In this document: piece by piece, positions 42,628 through 52,202 of the stretch | Layout: each line of letters begins with the position of its first letter | How positions within the stretch are numbered: the stretch's first letter is position 1 | Assembly: GCF_002941025.1 (NCBI RefSeq) | Contig: NZ_PTJS01000001.1 | Coordinates: 682,001 to 746,000, forward strand | Direction of reading: 5' to 3' | Source: Streptomyces sp. QL37 | GTDB taxonomy: Bacteria > Actinomycetota > Actinomycetes > Streptomycetales > Streptomycetaceae | Length of the DNA: 64,000 bases | Position numbers and translations under genes: made by a program | The notes under the pieces: model-generated | Database searches by the model: none | Seen by the model: only the letters and a program-made list of their open reading frames with translations | Told to the model about the DNA's origin: nothing

Positions 42628-43653
42628 ATGATCATCGACTGCCACGGCCACTACACGACGGCCCCGCCCGCGCTGGAAGGCTGGCGGAATCAGCAGATCG
42701 AAGGGCTCGCAAACCCGTCCGTCTCCCCGCGCAGGGCCGATCTGAGAATCAGCGACGACGAGCTGCGCGAGACCATCGAGTCGAACCAGCTGCGGCTGAT
42801 GGACCGGCGCGGTATCGACATGACGGTCTTCTCACCCAGGGCGTCCTTCATGGCGCATCACATCGGTGATTTCGACACCTCCGCCGAGTGGGCGGCCATC
42901 TGCAACGAGCTGTGCTTCCGCGTCAGCCGGCTCTACCCGGACCGCTTCGTCCCCGCCGCCATGCTTCCGCAGTCCCCGGGCGTCGATCCCGCCACCTGCG
43001 TTCCCGAACTCACCAGGTGCGTCGAGGAGTACGGCGCCGTCGCGCTCAACCTCAATCCGGACCCGTCCGGAGGGCACTGGACCTCCCCGCCCCTCACCGA
43101 CCGGTCCTGGTACCCCCTGTACGAGAAAATGGCGGAGTACGACGTCCCGGCGATGGTCCATGTCAGCACCAGTGTGAATCCCGCGTTCCACACGACGGGG
43201 GCGCACTATCTGAACGCCGACACCACCGCGTTCATGCAGCTCGTGCAGGGCGACCTGTTCAGGGACTTCCCCACGCTGCGGCTGATCATCCCCCACGGCG
43301 GCGGGGCCGTCCCCTACCACTGGGGCAGGTTCCGCGGACTGGCGATGGCCCTCGGGAAGCCGCCGCTGGAGGAGCACCTCCTGAACAACGTCTTCTTCGA
43401 CACCTGCGTCTACCACCAGCCCGGCTCGGACCTCCTCTTCGACGTCGTCCCCACCCGGAACATCCTCTTCGCCTCGGAGATGATCGGCGCCGTCCGTGAC
43501 ATCGACCCCCGGACCGGCCACCACTTCGACGACACCCGCCGCTACGCCGACGCCGCCGGGCTGTCCCCGGACCGGCTGGCCGACATACAGGAGCACAACG
43601 CGCGCTCCGTGTACCCGCGCCTGGACGCCCTGTTGAAGCGTCAGGGCCGCTGA
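42628..43653 (+). CDS. ligJ: 4-oxalomesaconate hydratase-like amidohydrolase (LigJ type)
   Basis: 341-residue COG2159 metal-dependent amidohydrolase-fold protein. The N-terminus IIDCHGHYTTAP with HxH metal ligands, HVSTSVNP, IIPHGGGAVPYHWGR and the FASEMIGAVRDIDP block match LigJ, the zinc enzyme that hydrates 4-oxalomesaconate (keto-carboxyhexenedioate form) in the protocatechuate 4,5-cleavage and gallate pathways. Other ACMSD-family decarboxylases are the alternative. AAGAGGAA precedes the ATG. The next gene is a LigI-like lactonase whose product is this enzyme's substrate, which strongly supports the call. Confidence 0.85.
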   Translation: MIIDCHGHYTTAPPALEGWRNQQIEGLANPSVSPRRADLRISDDELRETIESNQLRLMDRRGIDMTVFSPRASFMAHHIGDFDTSAEWAAICNELCFRVSRLYPDRFVPAAMLPQSPGVDPATCVPELTRCVEEYGAVALNLNPDPSGGHWTSPPLTDRSWYPLYEKMAEYDVPAMVHVSTSVNPAFHTTGAHYLNADTTAFMQLVQGDLFRDFPTLRLIIPHGGGAVPYHWGRFRGLAMALGKPPLEEHLLNNVFFDTCVYHQPGSDLLFDVVPTRNILFASEMIGAVRDIDPRTGHHFDDTRRYADAAGLSPDRLADIQEHNARSVYPRLDALLKRQGR

Positions 43654-43710
43654 CCACGCGGGCGGACCCACGACCCCGGCCATTTCCCCCATGCGTCTCC
43701 AGGAGATCTC

Positions 43711-44631
43711 ATGAGTGTGCCTTCCCCCAAGTCCCCCGGCTGGCTGGACTGGTACCAGGATCCGTCCGTACCGGCGTTCCGGCTTCCGGCGGGCACCGTC
43801 GACGCCCACTGCCATGTGTTCGGGCCGCAGGACCGGTTCCCCTTCGCCCCCGAGCGCAAGTACACGCCCTGCGACGCCGGCAGGACTGAACTCGCCGCGC
43901 TGCACGAGCATCTGGGCATCAGCCGCGCCGTCATCGTCCAGGCCACCTGTCACGGTGCGGACAACACCGCCATGACGGACGCGGTCCGCGCGGCAGGTGA
44001 CCGGGCACGCGGCATCGCGACCGTCCGGCCGGACATCTCCGACGCCGGACTGCGCGAGCTGCACTCGGCGGGCGTGCGCGGGGTCCGTTTCAACTTCCTC
44101 CGGCGTCTGGTCAACACCTCCCCGAAGGAGGACCTGACCAGGATCGCCGAGAAGATCGCCCCGCTGGGCTGGCACATCGTGCTCTACTTCGAGAGCGCCG
44201 ATCTCCCCGAACTGGGCGGCTTCTTCGGCTCCCTGCCCGCTCCCCTGGTGGTCGACCACATGGGCCGGCCGGATGTGACCCTGCCGGTGGACGGCCCGCA
44301 GTTCTCCCGCTTCCTCCGGTTCGTCGACTCCAACGACGTATGGGTGAAGGTGAGCTGCCCCGAACGCCTGAGCGTGACCGGTCCCCCCGCCCTCGACGGC
44401 GAGAGGCACGCCTACGCCGATGTCGTGCCCTTCGGCCGCCGCGTGGTCGAGGAGTTCGGGGACCGGGTGCTGTGGGGCACGGACTGGCCCCATCCCAATC
44501 TCACGGACCACATGCCCGACGACGGTCTCCTCGTCGACCACGTGCCGCGGATCGCGGTCACCGCCGAGCAGCAGCACCGGCTCCTCGTCGGCAATCCGAT
44601 GAGCCTGTACTGGCCCGGCGAAGGCGTCTGA
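43711..44631 (+). CDS. ligI: 2-pyrone-4,6-dicarboxylate hydrolase-like (LigI type)
   Basis: 306-residue amidohydrolase-fold lactonase. VDAHCHVFGPQDRFPF, IVQATCHGADN, GVRGVRFNFL, VVDHMGRPD and the closing GTDWPHPNLTDHMPDD all match LigI, which opens 2-pyrone-4,6-dicarboxylate (PDC) to 4-oxalomesaconate without a metal. The final Asp of GTDWPHP is the general base position. CCAGGAGATC is the ribosome site. It lies 57 bases after the LigJ-like gene and 44 before an MFS transporter. Confidence 0.87.
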   Translation: MSVPSPKSPGWLDWYQDPSVPAFRLPAGTVDAHCHVFGPQDRFPFAPERKYTPCDAGRTELAALHEHLGISRAVIVQATCHGADNTAMTDAVRAAGDRARGIATVRPDISDAGLRELHSAGVRGVRFNFLRRLVNTSPKEDLTRIAEKIAPLGWHIVLYFESADLPELGGFFGSLPAPLVVDHMGRPDVTLPVDGPQFSRFLRFVDSNDVWVKVSCPERLSVTGPPALDGERHAYADVVPFGRRVVEEFGDRVLWGTDWPHPNLTDHMPDDGLLVDHVPRIAVTAEQQHRLLVGNPMSLYWPGEGV

Positions 44632-44675
44632 GGCCCCTCCCCGCCCGCACCCGCACTCCGACAGGGACCGTCCCC

Positions 44676-46034
44676 ATGCAGCACGCCAACGCGGCGAACC
44701 GGCTGGACCGGCTGCCGATCTCCCGCTTCCACAAGACCACCCTGCTGGCCGTGGCCTTCGCGTACTTCTTCGAGTTCGCGGACATCAACAGCTTCGCGAC
44801 GACCGCACCCAAGCTCATCGACCTCTGGGGTGTGACGGTCGACCAGGTCGCCTACGTCACCTCGCTGTCGTTCGTCGGCATGTTCCTCGGCTCCGTCGTC
44901 GCGGGAGCCGTGGCCGACCGGTGGGGCCGCAAGAAGACCCTGCTCCGCACCACCCTGTTCTTCGGCTTCTTCTCGTTCGTCTCCGTCTTCGCGTGGGACA
45001 TCGTCTCGCTGGGCGTCTTCCGGGTGCTCACCTCGGCGGGCCTGTCGGCGATGACCGTCGTGGCGGTCATCTACGTCAACGAGATGTATCCGGCCGCCGT
45101 ACGCGGCAAGTACCAGGCGTACGCCATGGTGATCGGCATCTGCGGCACGCCGGCCACCAACCTGATCGCCAGTCTCGTCGTCCCGCTCAGCGACTGGTCC
45201 TGGCGGCTGGTGTACCTGTGGGGTGCGCTCGGCATCCTCCTCGTGCTGTTCTCCAGGCACCTCAAGGAGTCCCCCCGCTGGCACGAGAGCAGGGGCGACC
45301 ACGCCGCGGCCGACGCGGTCCTGCGGGAGATCGAGGCCACGGTGAGCGCCGAGAAGGGACCGCTGGCCGAACCGGCGGAGCCCGTCGAGGAGCCCCCGGC
45401 GGTCAAGGCCCCGCTGCGTCTGCTGCTGCGGAAGAGGTACCTCGCCCCGACGCTCCTGCTCACCGTCCTGTGGGTCACCCAGACCATCGGCTTCTTCGGC
45501 TACTCCAGCTGGGCGCCCACCCTGCTCTCCAAGGAGGGCTTCAGCGTCGAGAAGTCCGTCTTCTACGTCGCTCTCACCACGGTCGGCGCGCCCCTCGGCT
45601 CCTATCTGGCCTCGCTGGTCACCGACCGGTTCGAGCGCAAGTGGTGTCTCGTCGCCTTCGGCACGGTCATCGCGGTGTGCGGTCTGCTGTACGGGCTGAC
45701 CTTCGACCCGATCCTGATCGTGATCTTCGGCTTCCTGGTGAACCTCTTCGAGCGCGGCTACACCGCCCTCGCGTACGCCTACTCCCCCGAGCTCTTCGAC
45801 ACCCGGAGCCGCTCCCTGGGGACGGGCATCACCTACGGGATCGGCCGGCTGTCGAACGCCGCGGGTCCGCTGATCATCGCGGCGCTCTACAACCGCACCG
45901 GCTACCAGAGCGTCTTCTACTTCATCGCGGGCGTCTGGATGGTGGGAGCGGTGGCCCTGGCCGTGTTCGGTCCCCGGACCCGGCCGTCCCGCCCGGCCGT
46001 GGGGAAGCCGAAGCCCGTCACGTCCGCGTCGTGA
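44676..46034 (+). CDS. MFS transporter, probable aromatic/dicarboxylate uptake
   Basis: 452 residues with 12 predicted membrane helices. The conserved loop 2-3 motif is ADRWGRKKTL, and the matching second-half motif is TDRFERKW. FVNLFERGYTALAYAYSPELFDTRSRSLGTG resembles sugar-porter/AAHS-type MFS proteins, many of which import aromatic acids. As the third gene after LigJ- and LigI-like enzymes, it most likely imports PDC or a related acid. The ribosome site is weak. Its last 17 bases overlap the end of the convergent ABC ATPase gene. Confidence 0.88.
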   Translation: MQHANAANRLDRLPISRFHKTTLLAVAFAYFFEFADINSFATTAPKLIDLWGVTVDQVAYVTSLSFVGMFLGSVVAGAVADRWGRKKTLLRTTLFFGFFSFVSVFAWDIVSLGVFRVLTSAGLSAMTVVAVIYVNEMYPAAVRGKYQAYAMVIGICGTPATNLIASLVVPLSDWSWRLVYLWGALGILLVLFSRHLKESPRWHESRGDHAAADAVLREIEATVSAEKGPLAEPAEPVEEPPAVKAPLRLLLRKRYLAPTLLLTVLWVTQTIGFFGYSSWAPTLLSKEGFSVEKSVFYVALTTVGAPLGSYLASLVTDRFERKWCLVAFGTVIAVCGLLYGLTFDPILIVIFGFLVNLFERGYTALAYAYSPELFDTRSRSLGTGITYGIGRLSNAAGPLIIAALYNRTGYQSVFYFIAGVWMVGAVALAVFGPRTRPSRPAVGKPKPVTSAS

Positions 46035-46830
46035 GCCGGCTTCTCGGCACCACGACGGGGGAAGCGTCACCCGGTGCGCGGAGTATGTCCGCGTCCACCC
46101 CGTAGAGCTCCTTCACCAGCGCCTCGTCGACGGTCTCGTCCGGCTTGCCCCGGGCGACGACCCGGCCGTCCTTCATGGCCACGAGGAGGTCGGCGTAGCG
46201 GGCCGCGGCTGCCAGGTCGTGCTGCACCATGGCGACGGTGCGGCCGGCGGCGGCCACCTCCCGCACCAGCTCCATGACTTCCACGGCGTGGCCGAGGTCG
46301 AGGGCGCTGGTGGGTTCGTCCAGCAGGATGACGGGGGTGCGCTGGGCGAGGACCATCGCCAGCCAGCAGCGCTGGCGCTGGCCGCCGGAGAGCCTGTCCA
46401 GGCGCTCGGCGGCCAGTTCGGTCGTTCCGGTGGCCTCCAGTGCGTCGCGTACGGCGTTCTCGTCCTCCCTGGACCACTGGCGCAGCAGGCCCTGCCGGGG
46501 GTGGCGGCCGTAGCGGACGAGCCCGGCCACCGTGACGGCCTCGGGGGCGCGCGGCGACTGGGGCAGCAGCGCGACGCGATGGGCGGCCCGGCGCCTGCCG
46601 AGCTCCCAGATGTCCTCTCCACCGACCCGTACGGTTCCCGACTCGGGGCGGTGCAGGCGCGCGACGGCCCGCAACAGGGTCGACTTCCCGCAGCCGTTGG
46701 GTCCGACGATCGCGACGACCTGTCCGGCGGGCACGGTGAGGCCTACGTTCTCGACGACGGGCCGGCCCGGGTATCCGGCGTGGAGCGCGGTGACTTCGAG
46801 TCCGGGGGACTCGCGTGATGCGTCGGTCAT
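46018..46830 (-). CDS. Ferric-siderophore ABC importer ATPase (FepC/FecE type)
   Basis: 270-residue ATPase. Walker A GPNGCGKST (about 43-51), signature LSGGQRQRCW, Walker B VILLDEPTSALDL and H-loop VQHDL are complete and of the iron-siderophore importer type. With the two permeases upstream and the lipoprotein across the iron box it forms an import system for the catecholate made by the neighbouring operon. It starts eight bases after the permease stop. Its C-terminus extends past the conserved core by about 20 residues and overlaps the convergent MFS gene. Confidence 0.94.
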   Translation of the reverse strand: MTDASRESPGLEVTALHAGYPGRPVVENVGLTVPAGQVVAIVGPNGCGKSTLLRAVARLHRPESGTVRVGGEDIWELGRRRAAHRVALLPQSPRAPEAVTVAGLVRYGRHPRQGLLRQWSREDENAVRDALEATGTTELAAERLDRLSGGQRQRCWLAMVLAQRTPVILLDEPTSALDLGHAVEVMELVREVAAAGRTVAMVQHDLAAAARYADLLVAMKDGRVVARGKPDETVDEALVKELYGVDADILRAPGDASPVVVPRSRLTTRT

Positions 46831-46838
46831 GGGGTGGG

Positions 46839-47936
46839 TCAGGCCTTTCCGGTGGCACGGTCCGGGCGGAACAGGACCCAGAGCAGGAAGGGGCCGCCGA
46901 GGACGCTGGTGACGACGCCGACGGGCAGTTCGACCGGGGCGGTGACCCGCCCCAGGGCATCGGCCGCGGCGATCAGGGCCGCGCCGGTCAGTGCGGAGCC
47001 GGTGACCGGGACCCGGGTGGGCCCGGACATCCGCCGGGCCAGGATCGGGGCGGCGAGTGCCACGAAGGCGATGGGGCCGCCGACGCCGACGGCCGTGCCG
47101 GCGAGGGCGACGGCGAGGGCGAGCGCGCTCGCGCGCAGCCGCCGCAGGTCGACGCCGAGCGAGGCCGCCACGTCGTCGTCGAAGCGCAGGATCTGCAGCC
47201 GGTGACCGACGGCCAGGGCGAGCGGGACCAGGCCGAGCAGGACGAGTGCCAGCGGCGTACCGACGCCCCAGTCACGGCCGTTGAGGCTGCCCACGGCCCA
47301 GAGGAAGACCCCGCCCGCCGTGTTGTCGTTCTCGCGGGACATGATCAGGTCGCCGACCGCGCCCAGGAACGTGGAGACACCGATGCCGGTCACGAGGACG
47401 CGGTAGCCGGCGCTCCCGGCTCCGCCCGCGCACAGGACGACGATCACGGCTGCCGCGACGGCGCCGGCCGGACCCAGCCACCAGTTTCCCACCATGCCGG
47501 TGGAGGAACCCGCCGCGGCTGCGACGACGGCGGCGGTGGCACCGTCGTTGACACCGACGAGGTCGGGTGTGGCGAGGCGGTTGCCCGCCAGGGTCTGGGT
47601 GAGGCAGCCCGCGATGCCCAGTGCGGCACCGACGAGAAGACCCGTGAGGACGCGGGGCAGCCGGAAGTCCCGCACGATCATGACGGTGCCGGGGTCGCCC
47701 GTACCGATGAGCCCGGAGAGGGATTCCGACAGGCTCATCCCGGTCGAACTCGCCATCACCGCGAGGGCGATGAGGACGGCGACGACCGGCAGGAGGACCG
47801 CGGCCGCGAGCGCGCTGCGGCGCGGGAGCAGCCAGGAGAACGTGCCCCTGCGCAGCACTGTGCTGTCCGGGGGTGTCACCTCGGTGGGACCGCTGCGGGG
47901 CGCCTTCTCCCCGGCCGTCCTCCTCACGCCGGTCAC
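46839..47936 (-). CDS. Ferric-siderophore ABC importer permease (FepG-like, FecCD family)
   Basis: 365 residues with about nine or ten membrane helices. FecCD-family blocks are clear: RDFRLPRVLTGLLVGAALGIAGCLTQTLAGNRLATPDLVGVNDGA, the GSLNGRDWG segment and VGGPIAFVALAAPILARRMSG. A 35-residue basic cytoplasmic N-terminus precedes the first helix. It starts at a GTG overlapping the stop of the other permease gene (GTGA), so the two are coupled. It imports ferric siderophore together with the ATPase. Confidence 0.93.
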   Translation of the reverse strand: MTGVRRTAGEKAPRSGPTEVTPPDSTVLRRGTFSWLLPRRSALAAAVLLPVVAVLIALAVMASSTGMSLSESLSGLIGTGDPGTVMIVRDFRLPRVLTGLLVGAALGIAGCLTQTLAGNRLATPDLVGVNDGATAAVVAAAAGSSTGMVGNWWLGPAGAVAAAVIVVLCAGGAGSAGYRVLVTGIGVSTFLGAVGDLIMSRENDNTAGGVFLWAVGSLNGRDWGVGTPLALVLLGLVPLALAVGHRLQILRFDDDVAASLGVDLRRLRASALALAVALAGTAVGVGGPIAFVALAAPILARRMSGPTRVPVTGSALTGAALIAAADALGRVTAPVELPVGVVTSVLGGPFLLWVLFRPDRATGKA

Positions 47937-49018
47937 GCCCCGGCCCCCGCGGTGGAGAGGCGGGAGGAGCGGGCGATCCAGACGAGCAGCGGGCCGCCGA
48001 CGAAGGCGAGCAGGACGCTGACCGGTGTCTCCCAGGGCCGGATGACGACCCGGGCGAGGATGTCGGCCAGGATCATGAGGTCGGCGGCGATCAGCGCGGA
48101 GAGGACGAGTTGGGCCGTCATGCGCGGCCCGGTCAGCGCCCTCGCGGCGTACGGCGCCAGCAGGCCGAGGAAGGCGACGGGTCCCGCGACCGCGACCCCG
48201 CAGCCGGCGAGCAGGGAGACCGCTCCGGCGACGACGAGGCGGATGCGGCCGGGGTGGTGCCCGAGCGAGCGGGCGCCGTCGTCACCGAGGCCGAGCGCCG
48301 CGAGGGGGCGGGCGCAGCCGAGCGCGGTGAGCAGGCCGAGGGCCACCAGCGGCAGCAGGGGGACGAGATCGGAGGTCTCCACGCCGGCGAGCGAGCCGAT
48401 CGTCCAGTACCGGTAGGTGTCGAAGGTCGACTGGGTGCCGAGCAGGACGTAGGAGGTACAGCCGTGGAAGGTGGCGCCCAGCGCCGATCCGGCCAGGACG
48501 AGACGCAGCGGTGAGCCCGCCGTACGTCCCGAGCCGGCGAGGAGCAGGACGACGGCGCTCGCCGCCATGCCGCCGACGAGCGCCCAGACGAGCAGGGTGC
48601 CCGGGGAGTCGGCACCGAAGAAGGTGAGCCCGAGGACAACGGCGAGCGCCGCTCCGGAGTTGACGCCCAGTAGGCCGGTTTCGGCCAGGGGATTGCGGGT
48701 GGCGGCCTGGAGCAGACAGCCGGCCGCACCGAGGCAGGTGCCCACGAGGAGCGCGGCGAGGGTGCGCGGGAGGCGTACGTCCATGACGGCCAGCCGGATC
48801 CGGGCGTCGGCCCGGGCGGCGGGGTCCCCGAGAAGGAAGTCCCAGGCGCGGGTCGCGGGGCTCTCACCGGTGCCGATGACGAGGGAGAGCAGCGCAAGGG
48901 CCACAAGGAGCAGCACAAGTCCCGTGGTGACCGAGGGGATTGAGAGGCCCTGGGACGGGGGAGTTTCGGATGGGCGGGATCCGGCTGACCTTGGCCGACC
49001 CCCTTGCGCGAAGGACAT
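47933..49018 (-). CDS. Ferric-siderophore ABC importer permease (FepD-like, FecCD family)
   Basis: 361 residues, FecCD family: DVRLPRTLAALLVGTCLGAAGCLLQAATRNPLAETGLLGVNSGAA, IGSLAGVETSD and VAGPVAFLGLLAPYAARALTG. About nine or ten helices. The ATG at 49018 shares a base with the iron box (49018-49036), and TAGGCT on the minus strand ends six bases before the ATG, so the gene is probably leaderless. It heads the leftward import operon, which is repressed when iron is plentiful (inferred from the box). Confidence 0.93.
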   Translation of the reverse strand: MSFAQGGRPRSAGSRPSETPPSQGLSIPSVTTGLVLLLVALALLSLVIGTGESPATRAWDFLLGDPAARADARIRLAVMDVRLPRTLAALLVGTCLGAAGCLLQAATRNPLAETGLLGVNSGAALAVVLGLTFFGADSPGTLLVWALVGGMAASAVVLLLAGSGRTAGSPLRLVLAGSALGATFHGCTSYVLLGTQSTFDTYRYWTIGSLAGVETSDLVPLLPLVALGLLTALGCARPLAALGLGDDGARSLGHHPGRIRLVVAGAVSLLAGCGVAVAGPVAFLGLLAPYAARALTGPRMTAQLVLSALIAADLMILADILARVVIRPWETPVSVLLAFVGGPLLVWIARSSRLSTAGAGA

Positions 49019-49036
49019 AAGGTTAGCCTAACCTAA
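49018..49036. promoter_or_regulatory. Iron box (DmdR/IdeR operator) between import and synthesis operons
   Basis: TAAGGTTAGCCTAACCTAA matches the known 19-bp iron box TTAGGTTAGGCTAACCTAA at 17 positions. It lies at the divergent start of the ABC importer operon (left) and the lipoprotein-dhb/ent operon (right). Iron-loaded DmdR1/IdeR should repress both. Confidence 0.92.
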
Positions 49037-49178
49037 ATGCACTCGTCCGGTTCTGGCGGGTCATGGGCAGACCTATGCCCTGAAGTGGCGCGATGTGTAC
49101 CTCTTCTCTCCGATTCAGCCGTCGGAGGGCGCCCGGCCGGAACTGACTTCGTCTGAACGCAAACGGAGATCCAAGGCC

Positions 49179-50159
49179 ATGGCGCCGTATTCGCCCCCCG
49201 CGTCCCGCGGTATCGCACGCCCCGTCATATCGGCGGCCCTGCTCACGCTCGGCGCTCTCACCCTGAGCGCCTGCGGAGCCGAGGACGAAGCCGCGTCCGC
49301 CGGCTCGGGCGCGGTGGCGACGACGACCCAGGTCACGGACGCGACCGGGACGAAGGTGAAGATTCCGGCCGACCCGGAGCGCGTGGTCGCCCTCAGCGAG
49401 ATGGACCTGGACGCCTCGCTCGCCCTGGGCGTCGAGCCGGTGGGCCTGACCGCGGGACGCGGTCAGAAGGGCGCTCCCCAGTACCTGGCGGACCAGGCGA
49501 AGAGCATCCCGGTGGTGGGCGCAGTCACCGGCCCGGACATCGAGAAGGTGGTGCGGGTGAAGCCGGACGTGATCCTCGCCGGGCAGCTCGCCGACGAGCA
49601 GGTGCTCGCGCAGCTCCGGAAGATCGCGCCCACGGTCGTCACCATCGACGGCACCAAGGACTGGAAGAAGGCCCTCCAGCTCACCGGCACGACGCTCGGC
49701 AGGCCCGACGAGGCCGAGAAGTTCCTCGCCGACTACGGGAAGAAGGCCGCCTCTCTCAGGACCGACCTCGGCCCACAGGCCGGAGCGGACGTGTCCGTCG
49801 CCCGCTACTCGGCCAAGGGCACCGCGGTCATGCAGCAGGGCGTCTTCATCAGCGACGTCCTGAAGGACCTCGGATTCGGGCGGCCGGGCATCCAGAACGA
49901 CAAGGGCGAGGGCCACTCGACACGGCTCAGTGACGAGAACCTCCAGGAGATCGACGGCGACTGGCTGTTCATCGGCTCCCTCGACTCCGACGACGCCGAC
50001 CTGCTCGCCGAGCTCACGAAGAAGCCCGCCTATCAGCAGCTGGGCGCCGTGCGTGACATGCACGCGACGGTCGTCGACGGGACCAGGTGGACCAGCCTCG
50101 GTGGTGCGCAGGCAGCCGTCTCGGTGCTCGACGACATCCGGAAGGCGATGGTCAAGTGA
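49179..50159 (+). CDS. Ferric-siderophore-binding lipoprotein (FepB-like)
   Basis: 326 residues. Residues 1-31 are a lipoprotein signal with the lipobox LTLSAC and modified C32. The mature part is a class III periplasmic-binding-protein fold: VTDATGTKVKIPADPERVVALSEMDLDASLALGVEPVGL, IEKVVRVKPDVILAG and the RKIAPTVV block. It captures the ferric siderophore outside the membrane. ATG 49179 is weakly served (CAAGG two bases, GGAG twelve bases upstream). It is the first gene of the siderophore operon and its stop overlaps the next start by GTGA, coupling uptake with synthesis. Confidence 0.92.
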   Translation: MAPYSPPASRGIARPVISAALLTLGALTLSACGAEDEAASAGSGAVATTTQVTDATGTKVKIPADPERVVALSEMDLDASLALGVEPVGLTAGRGQKGAPQYLADQAKSIPVVGAVTGPDIEKVVRVKPDVILAGQLADEQVLAQLRKIAPTVVTIDGTKDWKKALQLTGTTLGRPDEAEKFLADYGKKAASLRTDLGPQAGADVSVARYSAKGTAVMQQGVFISDVLKDLGFGRPGIQNDKGEGHSTRLSDENLQEIDGDWLFIGSLDSDDADLLAELTKKPAYQQLGAVRDMHATVVDGTRWTSLGGAQAAVSVLDDIRKAMVK

Positions 50160-50944
50160 GTACCGAGCAGGAACTGACCGGCCGGCTCGCCCTCGTGACG
50201 GGAGCGGGACGCGGCATAGGCGAGGCGGTCGTACACGCACTCGCCGCCCGCGGTGCCCGCGTCCTCGCCACCGACGTGGCCCCGGACGGCATCGCCGCGC
50301 TGGCGAAGACGTACGACGGACAGGTGACCGCGCGCACGCTCGACGTGACGGACCCCACGGCCGTCGAGAACCTCGTCGCGGAGACCGAGGACACGCTCGG
50401 CCCTCTGGACATCGCGGTCAACGTGGCCGGAATCCTCCTCGGTTCGCCGGTCGCGGACCTGTCGGACGAGGAGTGGGCGGCCACCTTCGCCGTCAACACG
50501 CACGGGGTGTTCCACGTGTCGCGGTCGGTCTCCCGCCGGATGACCGGACGGGGTTCGGGCAGCATCGTCACCGTGGCCTCCAACGCCGCCGGCATCCCCC
50601 GTACGAACATGGCGGCCTACGCGGCCTCCAAGGCCGCTGCCGTGATGTTCACCAAGTGTCTCGGCCTCGAAGTCGCGCCCCTGGGGGTGCGGTGCAACAC
50701 CGTCTCCCCCGGCTCGACCCTCACCGACATGCAGCGCGGCATGTGGGCGGCGGGGGACGAGGAAGCCGCCGCCCGCCGTGTCGTCGAGGGGGACGCGGCG
50801 ACGTACCGCACCGGTATCCCGCTCGGCCGGATAGCGGACCCCTCCGACATAGCCGACGCGGTCGCCTTCCTGGTGTCCGACCGTGCGCGTCACATCACCA
50901 TGCACGACCTGTACGTCGACGGCGGTGCCACCCTGCGGGCCTGA
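50156..50944 (+). CDS. entA: 2,3-dihydro-2,3-dihydroxybenzoate dehydrogenase
   Basis: 262-residue [11 protein letters not shown] (cofactor), VNVAGIL, SNAAGIP and YAASK carry the usual residues. [23 protein letters not shown] near the end matches EntA/DhbA, which oxidises 2,3-dihydro-2,3-DHB to 2,3-dihydroxybenzoate with NAD+. The GTG start overlaps the lipoprotein stop (GTGA). Its place beside isochorismate synthase and DHB-AMP ligase fixes the function. Confidence 0.92.
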   Translation: MSTEQELTGRLALVTGAGRGIGEAVVHALAARGARVLATDVAPDGIAALAKTYDGQVTARTLDVTDPTAVENLVAETEDTLGPLDIAVNVAGILLGSPVADLSDEEWAATFAVNTHGVFHVSRSVSRRMTGRGSGSIVTVASNAAGIPRTNMAAYAASKAAAVMFTKCLGLEVAPLGVRCNTVSPGSTLTDMQRGMWAAGDEEAAARRVVEGDAATYRTGIPLGRIADPSDIADAVAFLVSDRARHITMHDLYVDGGATLRA

Positions 50945-51002
50945 TCCCCGCCCCCGCCCATCATCCTGCCGGCGCTCGAGCCCTCCCCACTGGAGACCAC
51001 CC

Positions 51003-52202
51003 ATGTCCGCATCTCTTCGCGTCCCCGCCGCTCCTCCCCCACTCGACTCCCCCGGCGCGGCCACAGCCCTGCTCGAGGCCTACCGGCCCGGCACCGACCG
51101 CTTCCTCGCCACGCCCCGGCACACCCTGCTCGGCTCCGGCACCACGGCGCTGGTTCCGCACGACGCACGCCCCCTCCCGCTGCGGGTGCGGGAGACCCTG
51201 GACGCCGCCCGGCGCGCGGGCGACCCGGCCCCGGTCGTCGTGGGCTCCGTACCGTTCGCGCCCGACGGCGCGGCCGCCCTGGCCGTCCCGGAGACCGTCC
51301 GGTGGGCGAGCGCCCTGCGCGAGGACCCGCTCATCGCACTGCACGGCTCCGACACCGGTCAGGACGAGGCCTGGGAGATACGTGAGGTACCGGCCGCGGA
51401 GGAGTACACCGCGGCGGTCGCCGCCGCCGTGGAGCGGATGCGCGCCGGTGAGTTCGACAAGGTCGTGCTCGCCCGCACGCTGGAACTGACCTCGGCGCGT
51501 GACCTCGATCTGCCCGCCATGCTGAGCCGGCTGGCCCGCCGTGACCCGGACGGCTACACCTTCGCCGTTCCCAGCGGGCCGGGCCGCACACTCGTGGGTG
51601 CGAGCCCCGAGCTCCTCGTGTCCCGCCGCGGCAACCGGCTCGTCGCCAACCCGCTGGCCGGATCCGCGCAGCGCAGCGACGACCTGGCCACGGACGTCCG
51701 CAGGGCCGCCGCGCTGCTGGACTCGCCGAAAGACCTCCACGAGCACGCGGTCGTGGTCGACGCCATCCGCGAGGCGCTCGCGCCGTTCTGCGTGAGCCTG
51801 GATGTGCCCGAACGCCCCACACTCGTACGGACCGCCGCGATGTGGCACCTGTCGACGACCCTGACCGGCGAGCTGCGCGATCCCTCGTCCACCGCCCTGG
51901 ACCTGGCGTCGGCCCTGCACCCCACCCCTGCGGTCTGCGGTACGCCGACCGATGTGGCCCGGCAGGTCATCGCGGACTCCGAGCCCTTCGACCGCGGCGC
52001 GTACACCGGCATGGTCGGCTGGCAGAACGCGGAAGGCGACGGCGACTGGGTGGTGACCATCCGCTGCGCCGAGGCCGAGGGCCGCACCCTGCGGCTGTTC
52101 GCCGGCGCGGGCGTGGTGGCGGAGTCCTCACCGGCCGCCGAGACCGCGGAGACCGGAGCCAAGTTCCGTACCTTCCTGAGCGCCGTGGGAGCCGCCCTGT
52201 GA
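51003..52202 (+). CDS. entC: Isochorismate synthase
   Basis: 399-residue chorismate-binding enzyme. [85 protein letters not shown] and [26 protein letters not shown] are the EntC/DhbC blocks, including the Mg2+-binding Glu residues. It converts chorismate to isochorismate, the first committed step of 2,3-DHB synthesis. ATG 51003 lies 58 bases after entA. Its stop overlaps the entE start (GTGA). Confidence 0.95.
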   Translation: MSASLRVPAAPPPLDSPGAATALLEAYRPGTDRFLATPRHTLLGSGTTALVPHDARPLPLRVRETLDAARRAGDPAPVVVGSVPFAPDGAAALAVPETVRWASALREDPLIALHGSDTGQDEAWEIREVPAAEEYTAAVAAAVERMRAGEFDKVVLARTLELTSARDLDLPAMLSRLARRDPDGYTFAVPSGPGRTLVGASPELLVSRRGNRLVANPLAGSAQRSDDLATDVRRAAALLDSPKDLHEHAVVVDAIREALAPFCVSLDVPERPTLVRTAAMWHLSTTLTGELRDPSSTALDLASALHPTPAVCGTPTDVARQVIADSEPFDRGAYTGMVGWQNAEGDGDWVVTIRCAEAEGRTLRLFAGAGVVAESSPAAETAETGAKFRTFLSAVGAAL

